Shown piece by piece: positions 53,401 through 61,900 of a stretch of DNA of 64,000 bases. Within the stretch, counting starts at the first letter, position 1. Each line of letters starts with the position of its first letter. This stretch comes from Manduca sexta. Lineage: Eukaryota; Arthropoda; Insecta; Lepidoptera; Sphingidae. The stretch covers positions 248,001-312,000 of the forward strand of contig NC_051124.1 in NCBI RefSeq assembly GCF_014839805.1. Direction: 5' to 3'. Both the position numbers and the translations under genes were made by a program. The notes beneath the pieces were generated by a model, which was not told the origin of the DNA, made no database searches, and worked only from the letters and a program-made list of their open reading frames with translations.

Positions 53401-56400
53401 TATAATATATGTAACATATTAATGTCCCATATCCCCCAGCGGCTTCCTAACTGCGGCCCTGCGCACCACGTTACCCATGTTTCCACTCCGTAGTTTTACG
53501 TGAGTGCACGTCACTCCAGGGTCAATAACTGATTGCTACCATGATGCCGTGTCCTTCAAAGATTAAACGTAAGATACGTGTAATTTTTTTCTTCTACAAA
53601 CCAATTTGTTGATTATTTAATAAACTACATTTTGGTCGATGTTTTTTTTACAGATGCGCGATTGCGTAATTGGTTTTTAAATTTCATAATATTGACACAA
53701 CCTTCGTTGTGGCATAGGACGTCTGTAGAATGAGTTAGATTCGATTCCGCAATTGGGTTTTTAACACCGAAAGCCTGTCGTAGTACTAGGGGACTTCACC
53801 ACACTTTTCTAGTGTGGACATAGAACTATGTAATATGTCTTGTATGCTTAAGTAGGTTTTACAATAGTATGCCGTGCCTTCAAGTTTACTAAAGCTTTAA
53901 ATACTGAAGTGGACAAAAAAAATATCTGTGTCAGAAGAGAAGAAAATTGCGTATCGATAAATCTGAAGTTCACCAAGTTGCTTCAAAACCTAACTTAATG
54001 AAAACAAATCTACAGAAATCAATGTTGACAATAGCCCAAATGGCTGTAAAGTACACAGATGGAACTACATTAAAACAACAGTTTATTAATTATGTATGGA
54101 CGGGACACATGCTGAGTAGTATTCAGGAGAAATGGTGCAGTCTGAACAGACTGTTACCTTGGAGATGGGCAAAAGGAAAAGAGGAAGACAAAGCAAGCGA
54201 TGGGAGGATGATCTAAAGCTGATGGTGGGTCAGAATTGGAGAAGGGTTGCTTCAGACCGAACCTAATGAAAATTGTTAGAGGAGGAGAAGATTGTTGCCA
54301 AGAGGCACACTGAACTTAAAGATATGTTGTAATTAAACATATAATACAAAAATAAAGGAAAGTAGTTAGTAATAAGTATTATTATGTTCAGATATATTTT
54401 TAAAAAGCAGAATTAATATCCATCCAATACATTTTTAGTACTGAAAGGCTTCGGAAACTATGAAACTGTTCCTGGTGTGTGTGCACTGCGCGCCAAGCCC
54501 TAGTCATGGCTTAAGTTAAGATTCTTTCTGCTAAACATTAACTATGGTATATGTTTTTTATATTAAAATCGATTTAGGAGTATTAGTCACTATATGCATA
54601 ATATATGTTTGAGTTTTACCAGACATCACAAATAAATTGTAATTCAATGTTTAAGGTGATTATATTGCACATTGTAGGCAGTAGTTGCATTTATTGTAAG
54701 GTTTGTTGTATTAAAATACTGTGCTGATAACACTTCCTGAAAACAGAAATCAAAAATAATTTAACAGTCAATTTGAAAAAATATTGAATCCATTTTATTT
54801 CTAATCCAATTAACATAATATTTTACTTAGTATTTAGTATACAATATAATACTTGTTTGTTAATTTTAAAACACGAGGTTTTGATATATATTTATTACTA
54901 ACATCATTGTTTGATGGGAAAATATAAATATAAGGAGCAATGGCCCTGCTAAGAAGCGTGGTAAGGTCTCTCATTGTGCTTGTCTGCACACTTTCATAAA
55001 ATTCACACATCTTTAAAGCTCTATAGACACTGAAAGGTTTCTGAAAATGTTTTCTCCATCATATAATTACAGGACACTTTATGTAATTGACAAACTTCGG
55101 TAGCTTTTAACATAATATTTCCCGTGAGAATGTTGTTGAATAGCACAATTAATTAACTAAACTTATTATCAATGAGACAATTTATTCGGCATAATTATGT
55201 TGAAATGTAAAACAAACTGTTTATTCTTTATTTGTGGTAATTTATTACCTTATAAATATCTTTTTAAAGCACAAACATGTGCAAAGAACTCGCAACATAA
55301 AAATCCATTTATAACATATTCAAATTATAATAAATTTAATAAAAAATACATTGTATAATATATAATTATGTCTGTAAATATAACTTTGTTGTTTGAAATG
55401 ACCTACCAATTCATTATGCGAGGATAAGAACAAGATTCAGACAACGCATGTGAATTGATTAATAACCAAGTTTTAATTAAGTCTATGACATTAAGGTAAA
55501 CAAAAAAAACAATCATTCATACAAGGAAATGGCGTAAATGTCCTTAGAATGGCACAAGCTCTCTATTATTTTGATAGTTTATATTTTGTTTCTACTTTTA
55601 GGCTTGTTAAATGTTACGTGCATTGCAAAAAATATTGATGTAAAATATTATAAATTTGACAAAAGGAAGATAGCCAAGGGTGGTAAAATCCTAGATAGTC
55701 TTGACCCACATTGGACACATGCAGGAGGATGAATGAGTGGTATTTACCATAAATAAACCCCTTTACCTGTTTGTTGTTTTAAATGAGTAATTTTGCAACT
55801 CAAAATAAATGAGGAAAATGGTTAAATATAATTTTTTCATTTACAGTACATATTTGTGCAAAGTTTTCAACAAACTGCCAGTTATTTAACTTATTTTGCA
55901 AATTATGAGTGTTTACATTGTGTTGGAAAATAACTTTTCCTTCTTGTATTATCACATTGAAAATATTTTACTGAGTTGATAAAAGTTTGGCTGTGTTGTT
56001 ATTGTATTGACTTGCAATAGATTTTTAAGTATAAGTACATGTATGATTAAATTGAATATGTCCTTAGTTTACTGCATCACTGAATATCTTCATAGTTCAT
56101 TGTAGTCAATAAATGATACAAATCTGATGGTAGCAATTTAACCAAGAATGCCAAAAATTGTAATATTGTCAGCAATTGCAATTATTATGCTGGCCATGAA
56201 AGACTATTTCCGTGTAATAATGAGTGTGTAAGATGTGAGGACTCACGTATAGGATGCAGCAGCTCTGCGCTGGCGTCGTCGGCGCGGTGCTGCTTTAGGA
56301 TGGCTGAGAGCCACGCGTGCAGCTCCTGCTCGTTGTCCGCCACGATGCAGAACTGCTCCTCACGCGTGAACAGCGCAATCACATGCTTCTGCTTAAGGTC

Positions 56401-56616
56401 CAGCCGCCGCATAATGTTGAAGCAGCTCTTAAGCGGCAGCACCCGCCGCGGCACCGCGCCCGCCTTGAACTTCTTCTCCGACTCATAGTACTCCAGCCGC
56501 GCTGAACATTCCTCGGTTTCCGCGCGCAGCACGAAAAACTTCTTCTTCATGGTCTTCAGTTTCCGCAGGTGGCCCTGGCGCACGACGGCGCCCGCGCCCG
56601 CGCCCGAGCCAGACAT
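29173..56616 (-). CDS. chico: Insulin receptor substrate (chico / IRS1)
   Basis: Cytoplasmic docking adaptor that links activated insulin receptor to PI3-kinase and other SH2 proteins. Twelve minus-strand exons (56247-56616, 38202-38385, 36509-36634, 36131-36276, 34122-34241, 32567-32878, 31638-31736, 31130-31235, 30743-30937, 30220-30494, 29552-30134, 29173-29450) give about 930 codons, close to my memory of Drosophila chico. Domains: PH at 12-115 (GHLRKLKTMKKKFFVLRAE ... ELHAWLSAIL); PTB at about 124-227 (HVWQVHVQKKGLG, YNLCLTDKTLTLVKI, CFFYMEVGRQTSTGAGELWM); Ser-rich middle (RCDSMPSRA); YxxM motifs YLPM, YVDM, YVEM and YVEM; RAYSVGSRP and DLMELDFS; tail ALHYAALDLEP and YTQIDF. Start is the ATG at 56616-56614, the first in-frame ATG. 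Intron phases agree everywhere except around exon 10, where one base is in excess (see findings). Identity is very secure; exons 5 and 6 rest on splice sites, phase and composition. Confidence 0.95.
29294..29358 (-). repeat. 15-bp coding minisatellite in IRS exon 12
   Basis: About four tandem 15-base units close to GGCGTGAGCGTGAGC encode repeated GVSVS. Units differ by single bases. Confidence 0.85.
29552..30134 (-). CDS. chico: IRS exon 11 (three YxxM motifs)
   Basis: Acceptor TTAACCAG, donor AGGC|GTATGG; 583 nt. Contains DEYVDMSP, GYVEMRPGE and DGYVEMSYG, the PI3-kinase docking cluster, then Pro- and Glu-rich sequence and SSSPQYVTLARP, NPLANKTIARVEMECR. The donor is inferred because reading on soon meets a stop, whereas joining the next exon keeps frame. 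Confidence 0.92.
30220..30494 (-). CDS. chico: IRS exon 10 (apparent frame break)
   Basis: Acceptor CCCTGCAG, donor CTAAG|GTACCA. The start reads SEYQLEPATSHLAPAAGAG in phase with exon 9. The end reads SGSPRAYSVGSRPPPR, HRAYSVGAR and EDLMELDFSTNSPAAK in phase with exon 11. These lie in different frames, so about one base too many (or two too few) sits in the GC-rich stretch near 30405-30445. A cryptic acceptor 10 nt inside would restore phase but gives an Arg-only opening. Confidence 0.8.
30743..30937 (-). CDS. chico: IRS exon 9 (YLPM motif)
   Basis: Acceptor ATCAACAG, donor TTCAG|GTAAGG. Ser/Gly-rich with DGYLPMAPG, a PI3-kinase p85 SH2 docking motif at about residue 520, and SSGSVCSGTPSTDPRF. 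Confidence 0.92.
31130..31235 (-). CDS. chico: IRS exon 8
   Basis: Acceptor TTTTTCGCAG, donor ATGAA|GTGAGT. Encodes LEVSRDEADALAEWYRTPR, IPEEPDNSD and ISKDFMK; phase 1 in, 2 out. Confidence 0.87.
31638..31736 (-). CDS. chico: IRS exon 7
   Basis: Acceptor CGTTACAG, donor GGAAG|GTACTG; 99 nt, phase 1/1. SSSNRSRCDSMPSRACS is the conserved IRS Ser motif, followed by a Pro-rich stretch. Confidence 0.88.
32567..32878 (-). CDS. chico: IRS exon 6 (Ser-rich linker)
   Basis: 312-nt, phase 1/1 exon: acceptor GTCTTTCGCAG, donor AAGA|GTATGT. It reads ENQPPNNPLTERTENSR, a HGRTSSEPLTGAE block, KTQWSRRASTGTRMSKL and SPAHSK, which runs straight into the next exon's NSSSNRSRCDSMPSRA. This is typical IRS phospho-Ser linker. 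An antisense open frame over the same DNA is a shadow. Confidence 0.78.
34122..34241 (-). CDS. chico: IRS exon 5 (probable)
   Basis: 120-nt, phase 1/1 exon: acceptor ACGTTGCAG, donor GACG|GTACGA. The only frame that fits both phases stays open and reads EGKGLCMGACIRQCVC, then SVDDSAAAIAPITAPHERD. GC content is far above the flanks. Its length is a multiple of three, so it could be skipped without a frameshift. Confidence 0.7.
34419..34507. mobile_element. Small palindromic MITE in IRS intron
   Basis: Left arm GACAGCTACGCGTGTGAC ... ATAACCTT; right arm AAGGTTATAATCCCGTGAC ... ATGTAGCTGTC is its mirror. About 89 bp, no coding capacity. A smaller hairpin (AATGTTTG / CAAACATT) lies just before it. 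Confidence 0.65.
36131..36276 (-). CDS. chico: IRS exon 4
   Basis: Acceptor ATTTCCCAG, donor GAACG|GTAAGC. Finishes the last PTB helix (HAMCNCTKETEHERDH) and enters a Ser/Pro-rich linker (NPPPARRQTYSDSGKGR). Phase 2 in, 1 out. Confidence 0.88.
36509..36634 (-). CDS. chico: IRS exon 3 (PTB, second half)
   Basis: Acceptor GCTTCCAG, donor TACCA|GTGAGT. CGDSECFFYMEVGRQ, GAGELWMLSDDSNIAQ and MHSTIY are the classical IRS PTB end. Confidence 0.95.
36700..37165 (-). repeat. Possible interspersed repeat in IRS intron 3
   Basis: Locally GC-richer. The minus strand has an open stretch (TFNCVPRAATDVPPGMSVH, RPSALVLPRGEMCGSS) without domain or splice support. Best guess is a transposon fragment, type unknown. 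Confidence 0.35.
37880..38037 (+). mobile_element. LINE 3' tail fragment
   Basis: GTGGTGGACTAAGGCCTTAT, AAGGCCCGTGCCCAGCAGTG, then ATGCTGATATTATTATTAT: the 3' tail, with ATT repeats, of a common lepidopteran non-LTR element. No coding part remains. Confidence 0.6.
38081..38193. mobile_element. Palindromic MITE copy C, next to IRS exon 2
   Basis: Left start AATGATTCCTTATGTTTACG; the centre is mostly lost (GGGAGAAAAAG); right arm CCGTGATAATATCCGAAAAA then TATTTTAATTTTAAT stops about 8 bases short of the exon 2 donor. Confidence 0.7.
38202..38385 (-). CDS. chico: IRS exon 2 (PTB, first half)
   Basis: Acceptor ATTTCCAG, donor AGAAG|GTAATT. Encodes HVWQVHVQKKGLGASKN, IQGLYNLCLTDKTLTLV, ERVEYSLKNIRR. 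Phase agrees with direct joining to exon 1, although a small exon hidden in the 18-kb intron cannot be excluded. Confidence 0.93.
38470..38610 (+). repeat. Common lepidopteran interspersed repeat fragment
   Basis: Blocks GAGAGTCCGCCTCGGTAGGT, ACTATTTCTGCCGCCAAGCA and TAGCTAGTGTAACTACTGG match a repeat I know from many lepidopteran sequences (memory only). A related piece in reverse is near 24150-24240. Confidence 0.5.
39846..40376 (-). other. Orphan open frame, 176 codons
   Basis: Longest unassigned ATG-to-stop frame in the window, on the coding strand of IRS intron 1. Contains KVYRLASPLDVDRI, KTIINKTRLQVQLSHI and ACVRPHCLAHNRPGNTPP. No known domain, signal or coiled coil and no biased codon use; probably transposon-derived or chance. 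Confidence 0.25.
41255..41498 (+). mobile_element. Short Helitron, copy 2 (5' end eroded)
   Basis: Shares TCTATTTCCCTTGGTC, GACAGAATGCGCGC, ACAACGTCTGTCG and terminal AGCTAG|T with the copy at 18974. Confidence 0.65.
42296..42649 (+). other. Unassigned 117-codon open frame
   Basis: Reads CRTCSESYVYEIIEIS, SGWHVWYYQVLRIRS, TYRVPPSLFKTICEDK. No known domain and no splice-supported neighbours. Could be a decayed transposase or chance. Confidence 0.2.
44160..44440 (+). mobile_element. SINE interrupted by an endonuclease-reverse transcriptase LINE tail
   Basis: The SINE part (GAGGTCTCCGGTTCGATC ... TGCTCAGTATTCGG) resumes at CTGAATTGTGCCCGAT. Between them about 44250-44360 encodes VAGTRWMQAAFDRSVW, KSLGEAYFQRWT, the C-terminal end of a lepidopteran non-LTR reverse transcriptase, followed by TGA and a GATGATGATGAT tail. 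The LINE fragment is broken and not functional. Confidence 0.7.
45300..45372 (+). mobile_element. Helitron 3' end (copy 3)
   Basis: CTGTCAGCGATTGACAGAAT, GACGGGACAACGTCTGTC and terminal AACTAG|T, matching copies 1 and 2; the rest is deleted. Confidence 0.65.
45813..46020 (+). repeat. tRNA-derived SINE with A and B boxes
   Basis: Plus strand: CAGTGGCGTAGTTGAATTAC (A-box region), TTGGGTCGAATCCCGGG (B box), TTGCTCAGTATCAACCCGG, then ATATGTGCCCGATA and an AT-rich 3' tail. Best-preserved SINE of its family here. Confidence 0.75.
46673..46724. repeat. Perfect 24-bp inverted repeat, 4-nt loop
   Basis: Arms 46673-46696 and 46701-46724 are exact reverse complements (core GAAGACACTGTCT / AGACAGTGTCTTC), with loop GAGC. 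Homology stops at once outside the arms. Confidence 0.95.
47951..48147. mobile_element. Palindromic MITE copy D
   Basis: CGTTATGTTTACGCGAATGT, TTTGCGGATTTTATCGGGG, centre CCGTGACCACGAAGGCTGCA and CTTCGAAACGTTGGGAG, right arm AAGTTTTATTTTAATG. Same family as 14459. Confidence 0.75.
48425..48670 (+). repeat. Interspersed repeat, counterpart of 7385-7700
   Basis: ACCTGATGGTAAGTGGAGTG, GACGAGAGATGATTACCCGT and GCGGTGGTCGCTATCCGGGC. Preceded by a T run; no coding sequence. Confidence 0.6.
49095..49430 (+). repeat. Two adjoining SINE-like units
   Basis: Two B-box-like strings, CTGGGTTCGATTCCCAG (about 49148) and CGAGTTCGAATGCCGGG (about 49226), followed by a SINE body (AGTGGCAGCTCGGAGGCAGG, CCGGACTATACGAGAGATG). 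The first may be a truncated head or separate insertion. Confidence 0.55.
51402..51620. repeat. Old tandem duplication, 119-bp period
   Basis: 51402-51500 and 51521-51620 align throughout: ACACTTTGAAAAT / ACATTTTGAAATAG, ATAATTAACGACGATAAA / ATAATTCACGACAGTAAA, and both end CAG(G/T)AATTAACGATTA. Moderately diverged. Confidence 0.65.
52702..52850. mobile_element. Palindromic MITE copy E (left half)
   Basis: AATGATTTCTTATGTTTACG, TTTTTCGGATTTTATTGTGG, then TAACGTTTCGATTCGAAGAC and GACTTTGCAGCCTCCATG, ending in G and C runs. Right arm absent. Confidence 0.7.
54085..54333 (+). mobile_element. Non-LTR reverse transcriptase C-terminal remnant
   Basis: Frameshifted pieces: YVWTGHMLSSIQEKW, then KRKRGRQSKRWEDDLKLMVG and QNWRRVASDRT, then KLLEEEKIVAKRHTELKDML before TAA. 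This is the typical carboxyl end of lepidopteran LINE reverse transcriptases, with internal stops, so dead. Confidence 0.75.
56247..56616 (-). CDS. chico: IRS exon 1 (start and PH domain)
   Basis: ATG at 56616, Gly/Ala-rich N-tip, then a whole PH domain ending QHRADDASAELLHPI; donor CTATAC|GTGAGT. Leaves one base. High GC at third positions. GC-rich sequence continues upstream into the promoter. Confidence 0.93.
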
Positions 56617-58862
56617 CACTCGCGCATCCCACAACCCGATCGTACAGTGCACTACCACATGCCAACGGATAACCTTGAAGTTGTTTACAACCGATGATGA
56701 AAGTCACACGAGAACGGATACGGCGGAACGCGCGCGCTCTCACTAAATATACGCAGTATCTTCACCATAAAGTGCGTAAATACGTCGTGTAGCGAGGGAG
56801 CCGTGTGCGGAACGAATCGCTCCGCGCGCTTCCATATGACAATAAATTCCGTGGGCCGCGCGCCTCCGACTCCACACTCCACACCCGCACCCGACGATAA
56901 ACTTACCCACCAAAAATCTTATCTTCACCGAATGATCAAAATACATCAACAATAAACACTATCCGATCCGTAATTTGGTACGCTCGCTGTTACACTCGGT
57001 CATTCACAGACACTCGAGTTTAGAAAGAGATAAAATCATTCATAGTAAACGTAATCGGCACCGCACGCCCTTCCGTAGGTACGCAGGGCATGGGAGTCAT
57101 GCCGTGCTCATGCTTCGACACTCGACACATCAAAACATACGAATTTTCATGTTATTATACGCCACCGCGCCACTGCTCCGTCTCGGGGATTATTAACTAT
57201 GATTTACTCGCTAATGTTTGTATGTTTAATCACACGATATATAAAAAATCATGTATTTGCGCCTCGTTTTTTATTGGCTCTTCACTATTGCGTGTCATTT
57301 ATTTGTACGGCGAAATAGTACTCCATCTATCTATGTATACGAGCTGTTATCGTTATATGTTTGTCTGGCGCAATGTGACCAATCGCATTATAGTATCGTA
57401 CTATGAACAACAACTAGTCGTATATCTTCAAATGAGTGCTTTGTGCCATTTTATTATCAACCAATCATAGCTCACTATTGTCGTGTTCTTGCATCGATTG
57501 TATGAATCTATATTCTATATTTCGTCTGTAGTATTATTTGTTCCATTGAGTACAATCGCAGGACGGAACGTAATATTTGTAGTACTAAAGAAGAAATGTA
57601 TGTCGAACGCGTCAAATTCTGAGAATCTGCTCGAATATTCCGATGTCTGCATTCATTCTTATTTTTAGCATACGTTAGCAAATATTGTTTTTTGAAAACA
57701 TTACTTTCAAAATATTTATTAAAATTGTAAGAATGTGGCTTAGTAAATGTTAAAATAAAATCACGCTATTTTTAAATGGTTGATTAATTAAAAAGATTAT
57801 ATAATTAATAGAATTTTAGTTTTTCAAATTCAGTAAATACGAAACTTTGCAAAATTTCACTAAGCTTGGATACACATTGCAAAAATAATAATATATTGTA
57901 TCTCATTAATATACAAAATACAACTTCAATACAAAGATGTATAAAGTAAAATAATAACCATTTCGAGTGACATTAACCGTAGGTAATTTATTTACAATAA
58001 ATTTCAGATGATACTAATCATATTATAGTTTCACTTAATTCGCATTTTTCATCCCTTGGATATTATTAATATCAATTTAATTTGTAATTTAAAGAAGTTG
58101 TCAATATCAGTTGAAAATAATTATAATATTGTTATTTGTGGTGGTGAAAGTTTCTGCAACGTGTATCCGAATCAATTTTCCCATTGCTGATACTGTGGTT
58201 CAATATGTCGGACGTCCGTCATTCATTCATTCATTTGCCTTGCTAAAAAAGGTATAGAAACGAGAAATGTTGGCAAATTAGCTGCTATAGTACGTGTTAT
58301 CTTCCTTATTAGTGTTATTATTGCATTGTTTTACAATGATTTATGCCGATCGGCGTGTCGATTGCGATTGACGAACAAGCTCGGGCGCATACAATCTGTT
58401 TACATTGTGAAATAAGTGGAGTCGTGAAACTGTGTTCATAGCGAAAGGAGATTTTTTTGTTGTCTACTTGGATAAGTTCGGGTGTTGATGGACCGTGTCG
58501 GTGTACTGTTATGCGATTTGTGTCGTCCGAACAAATTATTAGGTGCCCTGTAGTGATTTAGTTGTTATGTAGCCAGTTGCGATATTCCGCCTCCGTTTTA
58601 TAATTTTGTAATAATCGTCGGAGCGTAGAAAACGTGTCAAGACGCGAGCCCTGTGTGTTTTGCGATTTACCTGTGATAATAACGCTGCGTTTCTTTTGTC
58701 GACAGGTACACGAGACGTTTGTGTGGAAAATTGTTGAAGATGGACGTTAGATTGTGTTAATAAGGTGATATCATTGTGGCTGCCTTCAACGAATTGTATC
58801 AATAGCCTTTTATTGCTGTGTAACTATACTGAACGGTGTGATGTTGCCTTTACAGATATATT
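56617..58862. promoter_or_regulatory. Divergent promoter spacer between IRS and Dlg5
   Basis: 2.2 kb between the two start codons on opposite strands. 56620-57180 is GC-rich and CpG-rich, continuous with IRS exon 1, so it likely holds the IRS leader and promoter. 58140-58855 likely holds the Dlg5 leader and ends in a splice acceptor. The AT-rich middle shows nothing definite. No TATA box or named site can be assigned with confidence. Confidence 0.5.
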
Positions 58863-58902
58863 ATGGCATCTGGTACATCTTTGGAGAGCAATGGCAGCAA
58901 TG
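58863..58902 (+). CDS. Dlg5: Dlg5 first coding exon
   Basis: ATG at 58863; 13 codons (MASGTSLESNGSN) and donor AATG|GTAAGT. A strong acceptor (TTGCCTTTACAG) ends at 58855, eight bases before the ATG, so this is probably the second transcribed exon with the leader upstream. Confidence 0.8.
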
Positions 58903-61900
58903 GTAAGTATCTTCACCCTGTGTTGTGACAGGGCAGGCAAAAATGTAACTATGTCATTATACAGTTCTTTCGATTTTTGTGGAGTGTTTGTGCAGTTGAT
59001 TGCAATGAATAAAATGTTTTATACTCATTTAATAATTAGCCATGTTTGCCTTAATATTAACTATCTTTGTTATCTACAAAATTGTTGATGAAGCAGGTTT
59101 GTTTCAATAAAAGCAAATGAAATGTATAGTGTTGCAACTTCAGAAAGGTCAAATTAAATAGTCAGACTCTCTAGTGTTTCAAATATATACGACAAGATCT
59201 TTCACACTATACATAAATAATTATAATAATGAGATTGTAATAATAAGTAATATTATATGTTTATGTAAATGTTTTAATATAATTTGTAGATGAATACATA
59301 TCTATACTATTATATAGAGCTGAAGGATTTGTTTGTTTGTTTAAACGTGCTGAACTCAGGATCTACTACTACTAACTATTGGTTAGAATTGAAAAACTCT
59401 TTTAGTGGATGTTATCAATATATATTCATAAGAGATTCAACACATATTACTTTTTGGAGCTATTAAAATATGATTCCAATTTATTCCAATAGAACTTGGA
59501 ATAACAAATCTTATAGTCTAAATCTATTTTAGTTTATCATTATTAATTATTTCAACTATTTTGAAATTTAGATTGATAAAAAACTCTATAGCCTCAATCA
59601 CTTAATTAATATGGCAGGAAATTAAAAATATGAATTAAAAGAAATGTTTTAGTGCTACATTTTTTAAAATTTTGATGTACTTATATGATAAAATAACAAG
59701 CCTTGAAAATACTATTTAAAAAAAATATATATATTGAGAATTTGTTGTTTCTGCCTTCATAAGTACCATGACTATGTATGGCAATATACATCATTATGGA
59801 ATTCGAAATTACATCAAATATCTTAAAATTGACAAGTGTATATGTTTGTTATCTTACTTCTTTCTTTTTTAATCTTATTAATACTATAAATGCAAATGGT
59901 TTTGGAAATGTTTCAGTGTTGGTTAGAAATATTGCAGCAACAGCTGAACAGATTTGGATGAAAGTTGACATTCAGTTAGATCAAGCCCTGGATTACACAT
60001 AGGCTACTTTTTATCCCAGTAATTTGGTCTCTTGGGAAATAATTGTGGTGCTATGAATAACTACAGTGTGTTAGGGGCTTTTGTAGTGGAAAAGGCTTTT
60101 TACACAAGCAAAGTCGCGAGCAACACTTTGTTTGTTTACTTTTCTGAAGTATGACCGGGGAATAAACCATAGACAAGTTTATACAAATATAGTATACAAT
60201 TTTAAACTTGGCTATAAATGTTGGATAAAAAAGAAATTAAAGGGAAAATAGCAGCCTTTCTTTTATTTTTTTGCTCAAATTCTAACTTGCATAAAGATAA
60301 ATTACCAGTTCTTTCTTATTTTGTATGATTCACAAATATTTATATAAATTACATTATCCTACTTTCTTCTTTTTCCACCAGATTTTAAATTAAATTTAAC
60401 ATTATAATAAGCTTTATAGTGAAAAATTATTTAAGGTAGACAAGACATAAATCTAGACATAATCATTGACAACTTAATTCATTGTTTATTATGAAGTGAC
60501 TTATCCACTATGAGTAAGCAATGGGTTAGTTCTGACTTACGAGTATGTCCGTTTTCAATAATGAATACCAATCTTAAACTTCGAACCGAACGCAGATCAA
60601 AGCATGAAAAAACATCTTTGTTCTGATTGTTTATTGAAAATGGTAGTTAATATAATGCATGGAGAGATTACATTAACTAAATCAATAATATCACCTTTTT
60701 TATTTTTTTAGTAATCTTTTGTTAATTTTGACAAAACATCTCTAAAAATTCTTGTTTAAAATGAACTTTATTTTTTCTGGTTACCAATAAAATATGAATT
60801 TTTGTGCATGTATGATGGATATGTATTTATGAGTGTATGTAATATATTAGCTAGCCAAAGTTTAGAATAGTATATATGATAATAATTCTAATATTCTAGA
60901 CATAATGCAAGGTAACTGGTTGATACAAACATAACTTATTTATTGTTTCTCAAGTAGTAGGCTGGCAACACAGTGGAATAGTTTCCCAGACCTATATCCA
61001 TCCATGATAAGATAAGATGACCTTATCATAAAAGATGCAATCCAGGCTACCCACAAAAGTAATTCTCTAAAAAATAGATGTTGATAATATTCCAGCCTGA
61101 GTATTGAATGTGTGACCACAGCTTCTCGGCTTAGCTATGTAACCACTAAACTATTAAATGTTATAGAAGAATAAATCCGTTTTATAAATATTGAGATTAC
61201 ATGTCTCCGTTGGTGATACAAGACATGCTAACACTTATTTCGGTATTATCAGTTGATTGATAAATACCAATATGACATTATCAGTTTAGTATTATGATTG
61301 AGATGTTTTTGTACACAAATAATATTTCAACACTAGGACAGTGTTACATTCAGACATTATGTGACATCATTTGTGTAACATCCTAGCTTTTGTTGGCGGT
61401 TTCGTATGCGTGAAAGATTTTTCTTTTTTTCTGAGTCTCGTTATATATTTTACCTTGATACAAAGTAGCCAATGTCCTTCTCAGGGTCGTAAATTATCTG
61501 CATACCAAATTTCATCGAAACATATTGACCATGAGGAATCATTTTTCCCTTTTTTGTTTGCAACATTTTTCGTTGATGCTCTGATATTGATAGCCTTCCT
61601 CGATAAATAGGCTATCCAAAACGATTTTTCAATTCGAGACAGTAGTTTCTGAGATTAGTGCGTTCAAACAAACAAACTCTTTAGTTTTATATAATAGTAT
61701 AAATTTAGAGAATGAAAAAAAAGTAATTTTGTTTTTTTTTTTTATAGTTATATGAATTAATTACATAATTACATTACATGTATATCAACTAATTTACAAA
61801 TTTAAAATTAATTTTATTTGTGTAATGTTATTTTTGAACATAATGTTGGTAAAAAATATCATTATACATCTTAATTTTTATGAAGGCAAATAATCAGGTG

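Larger units (their letters stand above)
38386..56246 (-). other. IRS intron 1 (about 17.9 kb)
   Basis: Flanked by GTGAGT (56246 downward) and TTTCCAG before 38385. A repeat sink: non-LTR tails, SINEs, Helitron ends, MITEs, hairpins. No other gene with family support, though an orphan 176-codon frame lies at 39846-40376. Long first introns often hold enhancers, but none can be named here. Confidence 0.8.

Noticed and set aside
56300..56505. Plus-strand open frames over IRS exon 1
   Set aside because: Antisense shadows of the PH-domain exon.
57090..57470. 126-codon plus-strand open frame between IRS and Dlg5
   Set aside because: Cys/Tyr-rich, no domain, no splice or codon-use support; lies in the spacer upstream of IRS and looks like chance.
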